Source: Bacillus sp. FJAT-27225 (GTDB taxonomy: Bacteria; Bacillota; Bacilli; Bacillales; Cytobacillaceae). Taken from it: 64,000 bases of DNA. A model generated the notes under the pieces. That model was given only the letters and a program-made list of their open reading frames with translations. It ran no database searches and had not been told where the DNA came from. Of the stretch, positions 26,704 to 36,005 are shown in pieces. The stretch lies in the NCBI RefSeq assembly GCF_001685025.1, contig NZ_MAYU01000001.1, positions 1,061,971-1,125,970 on the forward strand. Direction: 5' to 3'. Within the stretch, counting starts at the first letter, position 1. Every line of letters starts with the position of its first letter. The position numbers were made by a program, and so were the translations under genes.

Positions 26704-26725
26704 ACCTCCTATTTAATCGGTTTAG

Positions 26726-26811
26726 TGAAAACGATTGCACGCACCCTCATAACAAAGAATTAATGCAATCGCTTTCACTACTAGAATAGCACCCAGAAAA
26801 TGTTTTTTCAA
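26726..26811 (-). promoter_or_regulatory. Amylopullulanase promoter with LacI/CcpA-type operator dyad
   Basis: Minus strand -35 TTGAAA (26806-26811), 17-bp spacer, -10 TATTCT (26783-26788). Downstream lie TGCAATCGCTTTCA (26764-26777) and its near-exact complement TGAAAACGATTGCA (26726-26739). Each half matches the catabolite-response (cre) pattern at 13 of 14 positions and together they form a 52-bp dyad. Carbon catabolite repression by CcpA or a dedicated LacI-family regulator is likely. Confidence 0.65.
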
Positions 26812-26880
26812 TTTGCAATTTTATAAAAATTAAAAAGTTCGTTAGTGGATTTCGGGCTTTTCATTGACTCTTCGAAAATA

Positions 26881-26903
26881 AATAAGCCAGCGTTTCCGCT
26901 GGC
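26881..26903 (-). terminator. Terminator of the sortase gene
   Basis: Minus strand: GCCAGCG pairs with CGCTGGC around GAAA, followed by TTATTTATTTT; it begins at the end of the sortase frame. Confidence 0.75.
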
Positions 26904-27503
26904 TCAACTTTCTTTCTTTGGTTTCGCGTAGATGATGTATCGGTCCGGTGCATTTCCGACATATCGGAACGGATAGCAGGTTGTAACGATTAACTCTTCC
27001 TCTTCGTTTTGAAGGGTGATGATGGAAGTGTCATCAGCATCAACGATTTTTGTCCTCGTTATTTCATAAGCAAAGTCGCCATCTGGCATTTTGATGTTTA
27101 GTATATCACCGATTTCAAGCTCGCCCAGCCTGCGGAAAACCGTGTCCCGGTGGCCTGAGAGAACAATTTGTCCATTCTCACCAGGGTAGTAGGAGCCTTT
27201 ATAATGGCCGACGCCTTTTTTTAAATCATTTGGATCAGTACCTTCAACAATCGCAAGCTCCGAATCGATCGCAGGAATGTCGAGTAACCCTACAACATCA
27301 CCAAACTCCGGCTTTAACAACCCATTTTCATCCCTGGGAATTTCCTTGGCAGCGGCATTTGCCTTTGGCTCAATCAAATTTCTGGCCTCTTCGAGAGATT
27401 TATTTTCTTTTATCTTTGTTTCCGCCAGCTGATAACCTCCAACGCCCAGGACAGCAATTCCTGACAGTATCAGCAGGAGCGGAATAATCCGTATAAACTT
27501 CAT
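26904..27503 (-). CDS. srtD: Class D sortase
   Basis: The ATG with MKFIRIIPLL follows GAGG at 7 bp, preferred over an upstream GTG. One N-terminal membrane helix (4-25) anchors the enzyme with its catalytic domain outside. The triad is visible: His in LSGHRDTVF, Cys in VTTCYPF, Arg in APDRYI. This transpeptidase links proteins with an LPxTG-like signal to the cell wall; class D sortases of Bacillus act on sporulation-related substrates. No substrate with such a signal is encoded in the window; the adjacent amylopullulanase lacks it. Confidence 0.88.
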   Translation of the reverse strand: MKFIRIIPLLLILSGIAVLGVGGYQLAETKIKENKSLEEARNLIEPKANAAAKEIPRDENGLLKPEFGDVVGLLDIPAIDSELAIVEGTDPNDLKKGVGHYKGSYYPGENGQIVLSGHRDTVFRRLGELEIGDILNIKMPDGDFAYEITRTKIVDADDTSIITLQNEEEELIVTTCYPFRYVGNAPDRYIIYAKPKKES

Positions 27504-27644
27504 TTGCTTACCTCGTTTCACGGGGTTATTAGCATCATTATATCAAAAACGAAACCCGGAGACATCTAAAGTATTAGGCAGGAGGGTACGGACATTTTTC
27601 CATCTTCAAAATCAAATATGAATCAAAAGATATTTTCATAATAA

Positions 27645-27679
27645 AAAGACTGCCCTTATTACAAAAGGACAGCCTTTCT
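27645..27679 (-). terminator. Terminator of the sdhCAB operon
   Basis: Minus strand: AAGGCTGTCCTTT pairs with AAGGGCAGTCTT allowing one wobble, followed by TTTATTA. Confidence 0.75.
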
Positions 27680-27686
27680 TCGATAA

Positions 27687-28493
27687 TTATGCGTGATCGC
27701 TTCCGAAGAAATTCCGGAATGCCTGTAAAGATGTGTCGCGGTTGAGCGCGGCAATTGAGGTTGTGAGCGGGATGCCTTTCGGGCACGATTGCACACAGTT
27801 TTGTGAGTTGCCGCAGCTTGTAATTCCACCGTCGCCCATGATTGCGTTCAGGCGTTCAGCTTTGTTCATTTCACCCGTTGGATGAGCATTGAACAGGCGG
27901 ACCTGTGACAATGGGGCTGGTCCGATGAAATCGGATTTGTCGTTGACGTTCGGGCAGGCTTCCAGGCAAACGCCGCATGTCATACATTTCGATAGTTCGT
28001 ATGCCCACTGGCGCTTTGATTCCGGCATACGCGGGCCAGGGCCAAGGTCGTATGTTCCATCGATCGGAATCCATGCCTTAACTTTTTTAAGTGAATCAAA
28101 CATTCTGCTCCGGTCAACCTGAAGGTCACGGACAATTGGGAATGTTTTCATCGGAGCCAGGCGGATTGGATGCTCCAGCTTATCAACAAGTGCCGAGCAG
28201 GATTGGCGCGGCTTCCCGTTGATGATCATCGAACAAGCTCCGCACACTTCCTCAAGGCAGTTCATCTCCCAAGAAACAGGAGATGTTTTTTTCCCGTCCT
28301 TTGTTACCGGGTTTTTACGGATTTCCATCAGGGCGGAAATAACGTTCATATTCGGGCGGTATGGCAGGACAAACGTTTCTTCGTAAGGGTCAGAATCAGG
28401 AGTGTCCTGGCGTGAAATAATAAACTCTACTGTTTTGGCTGCAGCTGCAGCTGTCTCGTTTACAGGTGTTTCGGTCACTGTTGTTTCAGGCAT
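27687..28493 (-). CDS. sdhB: Succinate dehydrogenase iron-sulfur subunit
   Basis: 268 aa with the plant-type [2Fe-2S] cysteines (CLEEVCGACS ... SC) and the two ferredoxin-like clusters (CMTCGVCLEACPN and CGNSQNCVQSCPKG). It carries electrons from FAD in SdhA to the menaquinone site in SdhC. An Ala-rich N-terminal extension (ETAAAAAKTV) is longer than in B. subtilis. Starts 6 bp after the sdhA stop; last gene of sdhCAB. Confidence 0.97.
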   Translation of the reverse strand: MPETTVTETPVNETAAAAAKTVEFIISRQDTPDSDPYEETFVLPYRPNMNVISALMEIRKNPVTKDGKKTSPVSWEMNCLEEVCGACSMIINGKPRQSCSALVDKLEHPIRLAPMKTFPIVRDLQVDRSRMFDSLKKVKAWIPIDGTYDLGPGPRMPESKRQWAYELSKCMTCGVCLEACPNVNDKSDFIGPAPLSQVRLFNAHPTGEMNKAERLNAIMGDGGITSCGNSQNCVQSCPKGIPLTTSIAALNRDTSLQAFRNFFGSDHA

Positions 28494-28499
28494 TCCTAT

Positions 28500-30257
28500 C
28501 TACTCCCCTTTCTTTTTCGTATAATCACGTTTACGCGGCTTGATTAGGGACACATCTACATCTTCGTAATAGATATGTGGAGCTGATTTAGAGCCGGTAA
28601 ACTTGGCCATTGTTGTTTTCAGGAACTCGTCATCGTTACGGTCAGGGAATTCCGGCTTATAGTGGGCACCGCGGCTTTCATTCCGGTTCAATGCACCCAA
28701 CGTGATGACGCGAGCAAGCTGAATCATGTTTTGAAGCTGGCGGGTAAATGCTGCTCCCTGGTTGCTCCAGCGAGCAGTATCATTTATGTTGATATTTTCA
28801 TAGCGTTCCAGCAATTCTTCAAGCTTCGCATCTGTCTTGCGCAGCCTGTCATTATGGCGGACAACTGTTACGTTATCGGTCATCCACTCGCCAAGTTCCT
28901 TATGAAGAATGTACGCATTTTCAGTTCCATTCATTGACATAATATGGTTCCATTTTGCTTCTTCCTCGCGGACATGGTTTTCATAAACCGACAATTCAAC
29001 AGCATCCGAGCTCTTCTCAAGGCCATTGATGTACCTTACAGCATTCGGTCCAGCAACCATTCCGCCGTATACTGCGGACAGAAGCGAGTTGGCACCGAGG
29101 CGGTTCGCGCCGTGCTGTGAATAATCACATTCCCCGGCAGCGAAAAGCCCAGGAATATTGGTCATTTGATCATAATCAACCCAAAGCCCGCCCATTGAAT
29201 AGTGGACTGCGGGGAATATTTTCATAGGAACCTTGCGCGGGTCATCGCCCATGAATTTTTCATAGATTTCAATAATGCCGCCGAGCTTAATATCAAGTTC
29301 GCGAGGGTCCTTATGGGAAAGGTCGAGGTAGACCATGTTTTCCCCATTGATTCCAAGCTTTTGGTTTACGCAAACATCAAAAATTTCACGCGTTGCAATA
29401 TCCCTCGGCACAAGGTTTCCGTATGCTGGATATTTTTCCTCAAGGAAATACCATGGCTTCCCGTCTTTATAGGTCCAAATCCGGCCACCCTCACCACGGG
29501 CGGATTCACTCATCAAACGAAGCTTGTCATCCCCAGGGATCGCTGTTGGGTGAATCTGGATAAATTCACCGTTCGCATAATGGGCTCCCTGCTGGTAGAC
29601 AATTGCGGCGGCCGAGCCAGTGTTGATGATGGAGTTTGTTGATTTCCCAAAAATAATCCCCGGTCCGCCAGTCGCCATGATGACGGCATCGGCGGAGAAT
29701 GAATGGATTTCCATCGATGTCAGATGCTGTGCAGTGATTCCGCGGCATACGCCTTCATCGTCGACAACAGCGCCAAGGAATTCCCAGCCTTCGTATTTGG
29801 TGACAAGACCGGCTACTTCATAGCGGCGAACCTGTTCATCCAATGCATATAAAAGCTGCTGTCCTGTAGTCGCGCCAGCAAATGCTGTGCGGTGGTACTG
29901 TGTACCGCCAAAGCGGCGGAAGTCAAGCAGGCCTTCAGGCGTCCTGTTGAACATAACGCCCATCCTGTCGAACAGGTGGATAATCCCAGGTGCAGCTTCA
30001 CACATTGCTTTTACTGGAGGCTGATTCGCTAAGAAGTCTCCTCCATACACTGTGTCATCAAAGTGCTCCCACGGAGAGTCGCCTTCACCTTTTGTATTGA
30101 CGGCACCATTAATGCCGCCCTGTGCGCAAACGGAGTGCGACCGCTTGACAGGCACGAGTGAGAACAATTCAACCGGTGTTCCCGCTTCGGCCACCTTGAT
30201 TGTGGCCATCAACCCGGCAAGCCCGCCTCCGACAATAATTACTTTTCCTTTTGCCAT
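28500..30257 (-). CDS. sdhA: Succinate dehydrogenase flavoprotein subunit
   Basis: 585 aa. The FAD-binding GGGLAGL is near the N terminus, the covalent-flavin His lies in RSHSVCAQGG, and the substrate-binding HGANRLGANSLL with a catalytic Arg region is near 360-400. It oxidises succinate to fumarate at the inner face of the membrane. Lies between sdhC and sdhB. Confidence 0.98.
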   Translation of the reverse strand: MAKGKVIIVGGGLAGLMATIKVAEAGTPVELFSLVPVKRSHSVCAQGGINGAVNTKGEGDSPWEHFDDTVYGGDFLANQPPVKAMCEAAPGIIHLFDRMGVMFNRTPEGLLDFRRFGGTQYHRTAFAGATTGQQLLYALDEQVRRYEVAGLVTKYEGWEFLGAVVDDEGVCRGITAQHLTSMEIHSFSADAVIMATGGPGIIFGKSTNSIINTGSAAAIVYQQGAHYANGEFIQIHPTAIPGDDKLRLMSESARGEGGRIWTYKDGKPWYFLEEKYPAYGNLVPRDIATREIFDVCVNQKLGINGENMVYLDLSHKDPRELDIKLGGIIEIYEKFMGDDPRKVPMKIFPAVHYSMGGLWVDYDQMTNIPGLFAAGECDYSQHGANRLGANSLLSAVYGGMVAGPNAVRYINGLEKSSDAVELSVYENHVREEEAKWNHIMSMNGTENAYILHKELGEWMTDNVTVVRHNDRLRKTDAKLEELLERYENININDTARWSNQGAAFTRQLQNMIQLARVITLGALNRNESRGAHYKPEFPDRNDDEFLKTTMAKFTGSKSAPHIYYEDVDVSLIKPRKRDYTKKKGE

Positions 30258-30313
30258 CTAGATCCACTCCCTATCCTAATTCCAATTCTGTCAGGTACAA
30301 AACCTGGTATGTG

Positions 30314-30925
30314 TTAAATGGTGAATGCAAATATGGTACGAATTCCAACATAGGAAAGGGCAATAAACAAGCCGATTGTGAAATATGTTGCAAGCTGCTG
30401 CGAACGCGGAGTCACAGTAATACCCCAAGTGACCAAGAACGACCAAAGCCCATTGGAAAAGTGGAAGATGGCCGAAATCACGCCGACAACATAAAAAACA
30501 ACCATGAATGGATTATCAAGAATATCAGCCATCATGTTAAAGTTCACATCAGCGCCAAATGCAGCCGCTACACGTGTTTCCCATACATGCCAGACGACAA
30601 AAACGAGAGTAATGATGCCGGTCACACGCTGAAGCGTGAACATCCAGTTTCTAAAAAAACCGTACCGCTTAGGGTTATTTCTTGCCGTATACGCTATGTA
30701 AATCCCATAAATGGCATGGTAAAGCAGCGGCAAGTAGATTACTACTGTTTCAAGAACTAGCCTGAATGGGAGATTTCCCATAAACTCGGCTGCCTTGTTA
30801 AAGGATTCGGCACCATATGCCGCAAAATGGTTCACCGTCAAGTGCTGGAGCAGGAATACACCAATTGGAATGATTCCAAGCAGTGAGTGTAGCCTGCGGT
30901 ACAAAAACTCTCTGTTCTCCGCCAT
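30314..30925 (-). CDS. sdhC: Succinate dehydrogenase cytochrome b558 subunit
   Basis: About 203 aa, with five hydrophobic helices and haem-ligand histidines (LLQHLTVNHF, LLYHAIYG, WHVWETR, FHFSNGLW). It anchors SdhAB and passes electrons to menaquinone. The start is placed at the ATG of MAENREFLY, 7 bp after GGGGG; an ATG two codons earlier sits too close to the ribosome site. First gene of the operon. Confidence 0.96.
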   Translation of the reverse strand: MAENREFLYRRLHSLLGIIPIGVFLLQHLTVNHFAAYGAESFNKAAEFMGNLPFRLVLETVVIYLPLLYHAIYGIYIAYTARNNPKRYGFFRNWMFTLQRVTGIITLVFVVWHVWETRVAAAFGADVNFNMMADILDNPFMVVFYVVGVISAIFHFSNGLWSFLVTWGITVTPRSQQLATYFTIGLFIALSYVGIRTIFAFTI

Positions 30926-30945
30926 AAACATACCCCCTAGTAATT

Positions 30946-30992
30946 ACAATGATGATGGCTCCCCTTCAAAACTTTAAAACTATCATCATTGT
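30946..30992 (-). promoter_or_regulatory. Inverted repeat in the sdhC leader
   Basis: ACAATGATGAT (30946-30956) and ATCATCATTGT (30982-30992) are perfect complements with a 25-nt loop, just upstream of the sdhC ribosome site. It could be an mRNA stem or a repressor dyad. The rest of 30993-31278 holds the divergent promoters of sdh and yslB; no gene is seen there. Confidence 0.5.
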
Positions 30993-31278
30993 GAAAAAGT
31001 TATGAATCTTTTTTTACATTATTGTGACATGTTCATTTTACCCCCAGTCTTGGGGGTCGTCAAGAAAACGGATACAGATTTTCAGCTTAAAAACTAAATT
31101 TTGAAAATATATTAATATAGGAACTGGAACTCAAAACTCTTACATTACTGAAGTTAAACGCTACGGAACATCTGTGTTTTTTTATAGTAGAATATTCTTC
31201 CATCAGCAGTTTTTTGTTTTAGGTTTTTTCGACTGAAAAATTTGTATATAATAGATTGTTAGAGAGAGGGGTATTTTT

Positions 31279-31722
31279 TTGAACGAATATAGCACATCCG
31301 AACATACGGAAACTGAAACTGTAAGTAAATTTGGATATGAATTGATCAGGGAAGTGCTTCTTCCCGAACTCCTCGGCAAAAACGCACCGGAAATTATGTA
31401 TTGGGCAGGCAAGCTGCTGGCCAGGAAGTACCCATTAAATTCAGTTGATGAAATCAAGGCTTTTTTTGCCCGTGCATCATGGGGAGACCTGTCTGTTACA
31501 AAGGAAACAAAGCACGAAATGGAATTCGAGCTTTCAACAGTCCTGCTGGCCTCACGCGTCACATCCAAGGCAGAAACCTATTTCCAGTTGGAAGCAGGAT
31601 TCCTCGCCCAGCAAATTGAACTGCAAAAAGGCGTCATTGCCGAGGCGTTCGAGCACCCTGTCAAAAAATCAAAATTGGCCTCGTTTACGGTGAAATGGGA
31701 TAGCAAAGATCACGTTGGATAA
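31279..31722 (+). CDS. yslB: YslB family protein (DUF2507)
   Basis: 147 aa from a TTG start behind AGAGAGGGG. Soluble alpha/beta protein of the YslB family, recognised by position between lysC and sdhC and by the motifs FGYELIREVLLPELLGK and EILYWAGK-like IMYWAGKLLAR. In Firmicutes the family folds like haem/NO- or small-ligand-binding (V4R-like) domains; its function is unknown. Shares a bidirectional terminator with lysC. Confidence 0.88.
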   Translation: MNEYSTSEHTETETVSKFGYELIREVLLPELLGKNAPEIMYWAGKLLARKYPLNSVDEIKAFFARASWGDLSVTKETKHEMEFELSTVLLASRVTSKAETYFQLEAGFLAQQIELQKGVIAEAFEHPVKKSKLASFTVKWDSKDHVG

Positions 31723-31743
31723 TGCTTTTGACCGAAGCCCAAA

Positions 31744-31782
31744 AACCCCTTTCCGCGCATATTGGCGGAAAGGGGTTTTGCT
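31744..31782. terminator. Bidirectional terminator between yslB and lysC
   Basis: AAAACCCCTTTCCGC pairs with GCGGAAAGGGGTTTT around a short loop, with A and T runs on both sides. Confidence 0.9.
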
Positions 31783-31785
31783 TTG

Positions 31786-33015
31786 TTAGGAACGGACACT
31801 GCTGCCCGCTAATGAAAACGCATCATGAAGCGTCTCGACCGCATGGACCATGAACTTGTCATCAATGACGACCGATACTTTAATTTCGGAAGTGCTGACC
31901 ATTTTCACCTGGATTCCGTTGTTAGCAAGCACGTTAAACATTTGTGCAGCTACCCCTGGATTGGAAACCATACCAGAACCCACAATGGAAACCTTCGAAA
32001 GGCCTGTTTCCGTTTCGATCCGGTCATAGCCGAGAGTATTCCGGCTTGTTTCAAGGACTTCAATCGTCCTTTCAAGATCCTCTGTTTTAATGGAAAAAGA
32101 AAGATTGGCTGTTCCTTCCCCAGTAACATTCTGAATAATGATGTCAACGTTTATGCTGTTTTTTGCCAATGCCGCAAAAATGGACGGGAGTCCTGTCAGG
32201 GATTCAGACAAGCCCATAACCGATACTCTTGTGATCCGATCTTCAAAAGCAACTCCCCGCACAATCAAATTTTCTTCCATCGATGCTTCCTCCTCAATGA
32301 TCGTTCCTGCTTCTTTCGACATGCTAGAACGGACAACTAGCGGTATTCCATAATTTTTAGCAAATTCGACTGCCCTCGGATGAAGAACACCTGCACCGAG
32401 GTTCGCCAATTCAAGCATTTCATCATATGAAATAGACAATAGCTTTCGTGCATTCTTTACAAAGCGGGGATCGGTTGTAAATACCCCGGTTACATCGGTA
32501 TAAATATCGCATCGCGCAGCTTTCAATGCTGAAGCGAGTGCAACCGCAGTCGTATCAGAACCTCCCCGCCCGAGGGTTGTAATGTCGCCGGCCTCTGTTA
32601 TCCCCTGAAACCCTGCAACAACTGCGACTTTCCCAGCTTCAAGCGTTTTTTTCACAGAAGATGGGTCAATCCCCAAAATCCTTGCATTCCCATGGACTGC
32701 TTCGGTTTGGATGCCGGCCTGCCAGCCTGTAAAAGAAACTGCCTCCTGGCCCAGTGCCTGCAGTGCCATGCTTAATAGCGAAATCGTTACCTGTTCGCCC
32801 GTAGTCAGGAGCATGTCCATCTCGCGTTTGGATGGGGAGGACGTGATTGCTTTCGCTAAAGCAACCAATTCGTCAGTTGTCTTGCCCATTGCTGAAACAA
32901 CAACTGCGACCTCATTGCCATTTGCCCGTTCCTCAATAACTCTTTTTGCTACATTCATAATCCGTTCTGGTGTTCCGACAGATGTACCTCCAAATTTCTG
33001 AACAATAATTGCCAC
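31786..33015 (-). CDS. lysC: Aspartokinase II (lysine-sensitive), alpha subunit with internal beta start
   Basis: The start is GTG at 33015 (AIIVQKFGGTSVG) behind GAAGGGG, giving 409 aa. The kinase motif KFGGTSVG and the GRGGSDTTA loop lie in the first 230 residues, followed by two ACT domains that sense lysine. It makes aspartyl phosphate, the first step to lysine, threonine, methionine and diaminopimelate for wall and spore. A strong GAGGAGG sits 8 bp before an in-frame ATG at 32280 (MEENLIVRG), so a separate 164-aa regulatory beta subunit is probably made, as known for B. subtilis lysC. Controlled by the lysine riboswitch upstream. Confidence 0.96.
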   Translation of the reverse strand: MAIIVQKFGGTSVGTPERIMNVAKRVIEERANGNEVAVVVSAMGKTTDELVALAKAITSSPSKREMDMLLTTGEQVTISLLSMALQALGQEAVSFTGWQAGIQTEAVHGNARILGIDPSSVKKTLEAGKVAVVAGFQGITEAGDITTLGRGGSDTTAVALASALKAARCDIYTDVTGVFTTDPRFVKNARKLLSISYDEMLELANLGAGVLHPRAVEFAKNYGIPLVVRSSMSKEAGTIIEEEASMEENLIVRGVAFEDRITRVSVMGLSESLTGLPSIFAALAKNSINVDIIIQNVTGEGTANLSFSIKTEDLERTIEVLETSRNTLGYDRIETETGLSKVSIVGSGMVSNPGVAAQMFNVLANNGIQVKMVSTSEIKVSVVIDDKFMVHAVETLHDAFSLAGSSVRS

Positions 33016-33085
33016 TGTTTCCCCTTCTTTCAATCCGCTTTTCATTATCTCAACAAAGTACAAAAGCGCAAGCGCCTTGCACATC

Positions 33086-33323
33086 GCCGTACAAACTGGA
33101 GGGGCTTCGACTGAGATAAAGGAATCACGAAGAGCGAAGCTACTACCTGCCTTACATCATGAAAAAGCATCTTCGAAAAAGCTACGTGGGCTTTGCGACG
33201 AGCTGAAGATATGCTTCCCTGAATAGGCTAAGGCGCAGGAGCACCTAAGCGATTCGATGATGACTTATCGTAGGGAGAAGACCTGAAGTTTGCTAGGCGA
33301 TAGGCGCTGGAGCTAGACGTGGA
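33086..33323 (+). repeat. Dispersed repeat family 2, copy A
   Basis: Begins GCCGTACAAACTGGAGGGGC with TTCGACTGAGATAAAGGAAT following, and ends GGCGCTGGAGCTAGACGT. A related inverted copy occupies 63783-63982. It lies between the lysine riboswitch and the lysC start, so it would be part of the lysC mRNA leader. Confidence 0.75.
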
Positions 33324-33377
33324 CAATCTCAATAAAAGAGTTATCCACAATTGCGAAATCAATAGTTATCTCAACAT

Positions 33378-33632
33378 AAAAAGGGCAATGAGATATATCT
33401 CATTGCCCAGAATACGCAAAAAAACAATTACGCATCTATGTGAGATAGCTCTCCAGGGTGAGTTACCCTGACAATCCTGCATTTATTCAATACAGAACCA
33501 GCATGAGATGGAATGGGCCATCCTCAGCTTCGGCGGTATCCCCTTTCAAAATCCTTCTTAGATTCCCATCATCTCCGGATTCCTACTCATGAAGCCCGCG
33601 CCTCTACCTTCACTTTAGAAGTTTAAAGTGAT
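33378..33632 (-). promoter_or_regulatory. Lysine riboswitch (L-box) of lysC
   Basis: Minus strand shows the conserved L-box pieces in order: AGGTAGAGGCGCGGGCTTC near 33590-33610, GCCGAAGCTGAGG (33512-33524), TGTCAGGGT and GGAGAGCTATCTC (33442-33454). It ends in a perfect 26-bp palindrome GGGCAATGAGATA/TATCTCATTGCCC (33383-33408) plus TTTTT as terminator. Lysine binding should cause termination before lysC. Confidence 0.93.
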
Positions 33633-33684
33633 AGTATTATAAAATTTCCATCATTATATCATAGTATAATAAATTCTGACAATC

Positions 33685-35457
33685 TTAATCCTTTAACTTT
33701 TTGATAAGCTCCTCCGCAACCGGCTCTGGTATGCCGATCGCCTGGAATTCTTCAAGGGTCGCTTCTTTCATTTTTTTGACAGAGCCGAAGTTTTTCAGCA
33801 ATAGTTTTTTTCGCTTTTCACCCACTCCTGGAATCGAATCCAAAACTGACTGAAATGCACTTTTGCCGCGCAGCTGCCTGTGGAATGTAATAGCGAAACG
33901 GTGAACCTCATCCTGAATTCGCTGCAGAAGGTAAAACTCCTGGCTATTTCTTGGAAGCGGGACAATTTCAAGCGGATTCCCGAACAGCAGATTGGAAGTT
34001 TTATGCTTCTCATCCTTGACGAGCCCGCCTAACGGAATGTCGAGTCCAAGCTCATTCTCAAGTACATCCCTGACTGCCTCGACATGGCCTTTTCCACCAT
34101 CAATGATAATCAGGTCTGGAAGCGGAAGCCCTTCCTTCAAAGCACGTGAATATCGCCTTCGCGCCACCTCACGCATCGATTCGTAATCATCCGGGCCCTT
34201 TACAGATTTGATTTTATACTTCCTGTATTCCTTTTTATACGGCTTCCCATCCATAAACACAACCATCGCCGATACGGGGTCAGACCCCTGGATGTTTGAA
34301 TTGTCAAAAGCCTCAATCCGGTTTGGTGTATGGATGCGGAGGATCGCGCCCAGATTTTCAACGGCTTTAATCGTACGCTGTTCATCGCGCTCAATAAGCG
34401 AAAACTTTTCGGTCAGCGCAATTTGCGCATTTTTTACAGCCATCTTAACTAAATCCTTTTTCGAGCCTCGCTGTGGCTGAAGTACTTTTACACCAAGAAG
34501 GGTTTCAGCCATCTGGCAGTCGACACTATCCTGAATAAGAATTTCCTTCGGTTTGAAGTGGTTCGCTTGCTCGTAAAATTGGCCAAGGAACGTCAGCATT
34601 TCCTCCTCCGGCTCCCCGTAAATCGGGAACAGGGAAACATCTCGTTCAATTAGCTTGCCCTGCCTGACGAAGAAGACCTGGACACACATCCAGCCTTTAT
34701 CAACGGCATAGCCAAATACATCGCGGTCCGTGAAATCGGTTGTCGTGATTTTCTGTTTCTCCATTGTCGCTTCGATATGGGCGATCTTGTCGCGGAATTC
34801 CTTGGCGCGTTCAAAGTCAAGCTGTTCGGCAGCCTCATTCATCCTTTCGGTCAGTTCCTTCTTAATATCCTTATAACCGCCGTTCAGGAACCGAGTAATT
34901 TCGTCGGTCATCTTCTTGTATTCCGACTCCGGCACTTCCTTTACGCAAGGAGCCAAGCACTGGCCAAGATGGTAATAGAGACAAACCCGGTCGGGCAATG
35001 TCGCGCATTTCCTGAGCGGATAAATCCGGTCAAGCAGCTTCTTCGTTTCATTCGCCGAGTACACGTTCGGATAGGGTCCAAAATACTTCCCTTTATCCCG
35101 CTTTACTTTCCTCGTAATAATCAGCTTTGGATGCCGCTCCGCAGTCAGCTTAATGAACGGATACGTTTTATCATCCTTCAGCATAATGTTATATTTCGGG
35201 TCATGCACCTTGATCAAGTTCAGCTCGAGGATCAAAGCCTCGATATTTGAGGAAGTCACGATATATTCAAAGTCCTCTATTTCACCGACAAGCCGCTGCG
35301 TCTTTGCATCATGTGATCCGGTGAAATAGGACCTTACTCTGTTTTTTAATACCTTTGCCTTGCCGACATATATAATCGTTCCCTGCCGGTCTTTCATTAA
35401 ATAGCAGCCTGGCTGGTCCGGCAGCAGCGCCAGCTTTTGCTTAATTATTTCATTCAT
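33685..35457 (-). CDS. uvrC: UvrABC nucleotide-excision repair endonuclease subunit C
   Basis: 590 aa counted from the [13 protein letters not shown], which matches the family start; a GTG four codons earlier is the alternative. N-terminal GIY-YIG nuclease ([20 protein letters not shown]), Cys-rich segment ([13 protein letters not shown]), UVR helix pair, RNase H-like nuclease domain with DGGKGH, and a C-terminal helix-hairpin-helix pair ([19 protein letters not shown]). It makes both cuts around DNA lesions together with UvrAB. Confidence 0.97.
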   Translation of the reverse strand: MNEIIKQKLALLPDQPGCYLMKDRQGTIIYVGKAKVLKNRVRSYFTGSHDAKTQRLVGEIEDFEYIVTSSNIEALILELNLIKVHDPKYNIMLKDDKTYPFIKLTAERHPKLIITRKVKRDKGKYFGPYPNVYSANETKKLLDRIYPLRKCATLPDRVCLYYHLGQCLAPCVKEVPESEYKKMTDEITRFLNGGYKDIKKELTERMNEAAEQLDFERAKEFRDKIAHIEATMEKQKITTTDFTDRDVFGYAVDKGWMCVQVFFVRQGKLIERDVSLFPIYGEPEEEMLTFLGQFYEQANHFKPKEILIQDSVDCQMAETLLGVKVLQPQRGSKKDLVKMAVKNAQIALTEKFSLIERDEQRTIKAVENLGAILRIHTPNRIEAFDNSNIQGSDPVSAMVVFMDGKPYKKEYRKYKIKSVKGPDDYESMREVARRRYSRALKEGLPLPDLIIIDGGKGHVEAVRDVLENELGLDIPLGGLVKDEKHKTSNLLFGNPLEIVPLPRNSQEFYLLQRIQDEVHRFAITFHRQLRGKSAFQSVLDSIPGVGEKRKKLLLKNFGSVKKMKEATLEEFQAIGIPEPVAEELIKKLKD

Positions 35458-35552
35458 ATCTGCGGACACCGCCTTCTTCTTTGTACAAAAGACTATTATA
35501 CCGCGTTTTTACCTATTCTACCATAGGTGCCGTGTGGTGCAATTTTTATATA

Positions 35553-35584
35553 AAAAAACAGCCCGGCAAATTCGCCGGGCTGCT
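35553..35584 (-). terminator. Terminator of trxA
   Basis: Minus strand CAGCCCGGCG pairs with GCCGGGCTG and is followed by seven T. Confidence 0.9.
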
Positions 35585-35594
35585 GGTGACTCAA

Positions 35595-35909
35595 TTATAG
35601 ATGGTTTTCGATAACAGCTGTCAGGTTTTCTTTTGGCTGGAAGCCGACAACTTTGTCAACTTGCTCGCCATCTTTGAAAAGAAGCAGTGTTGGAATGCTC
35701 ATCACGCCGTATTTGGACGCTGTTTCAGGGTTTTCATCAACATCGAGTTTGACGATTTTTACTTTGTCGCCGATTTCTCCATCGATTTCCTCAAGAACAG
35801 GAGCAATCATTTTGCAAGGACCGCACCAAGGTGCCCAAAAATCTACAAGAACAAGGCCTTTTCCGGTCTCACCGGCAAAGTTTTGGTCAGTTACATTTGA
35901 AATAGCCAT
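35595..35909 (-). CDS. trxA: Thioredoxin
   Basis: 104 aa with the redox active site WCGPCK in [16 protein letters not shown] and the cis-Pro loop MSIPTLLLF. It reduces cytoplasmic disulfides (for example ribonucleotide reductase). GGAGG before ATG. Monocistronic, with its own terminator. Confidence 0.98.
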   Translation of the reverse strand: MAISNVTDQNFAGETGKGLVLVDFWAPWCGPCKMIAPVLEEIDGEIGDKVKIVKLDVDENPETASKYGVMSIPTLLLFKDGEQVDKVVGFQPKENLTAVIENHL

Positions 35910-36005
35910 GTTTAAGCCTCCTAATAGGTTCTAAATTCTACCGAAAGTATACCACCATTTACCTATGCACGCTAATAATCTGTCTCACACCTATCGTCCC
36001 CATTA

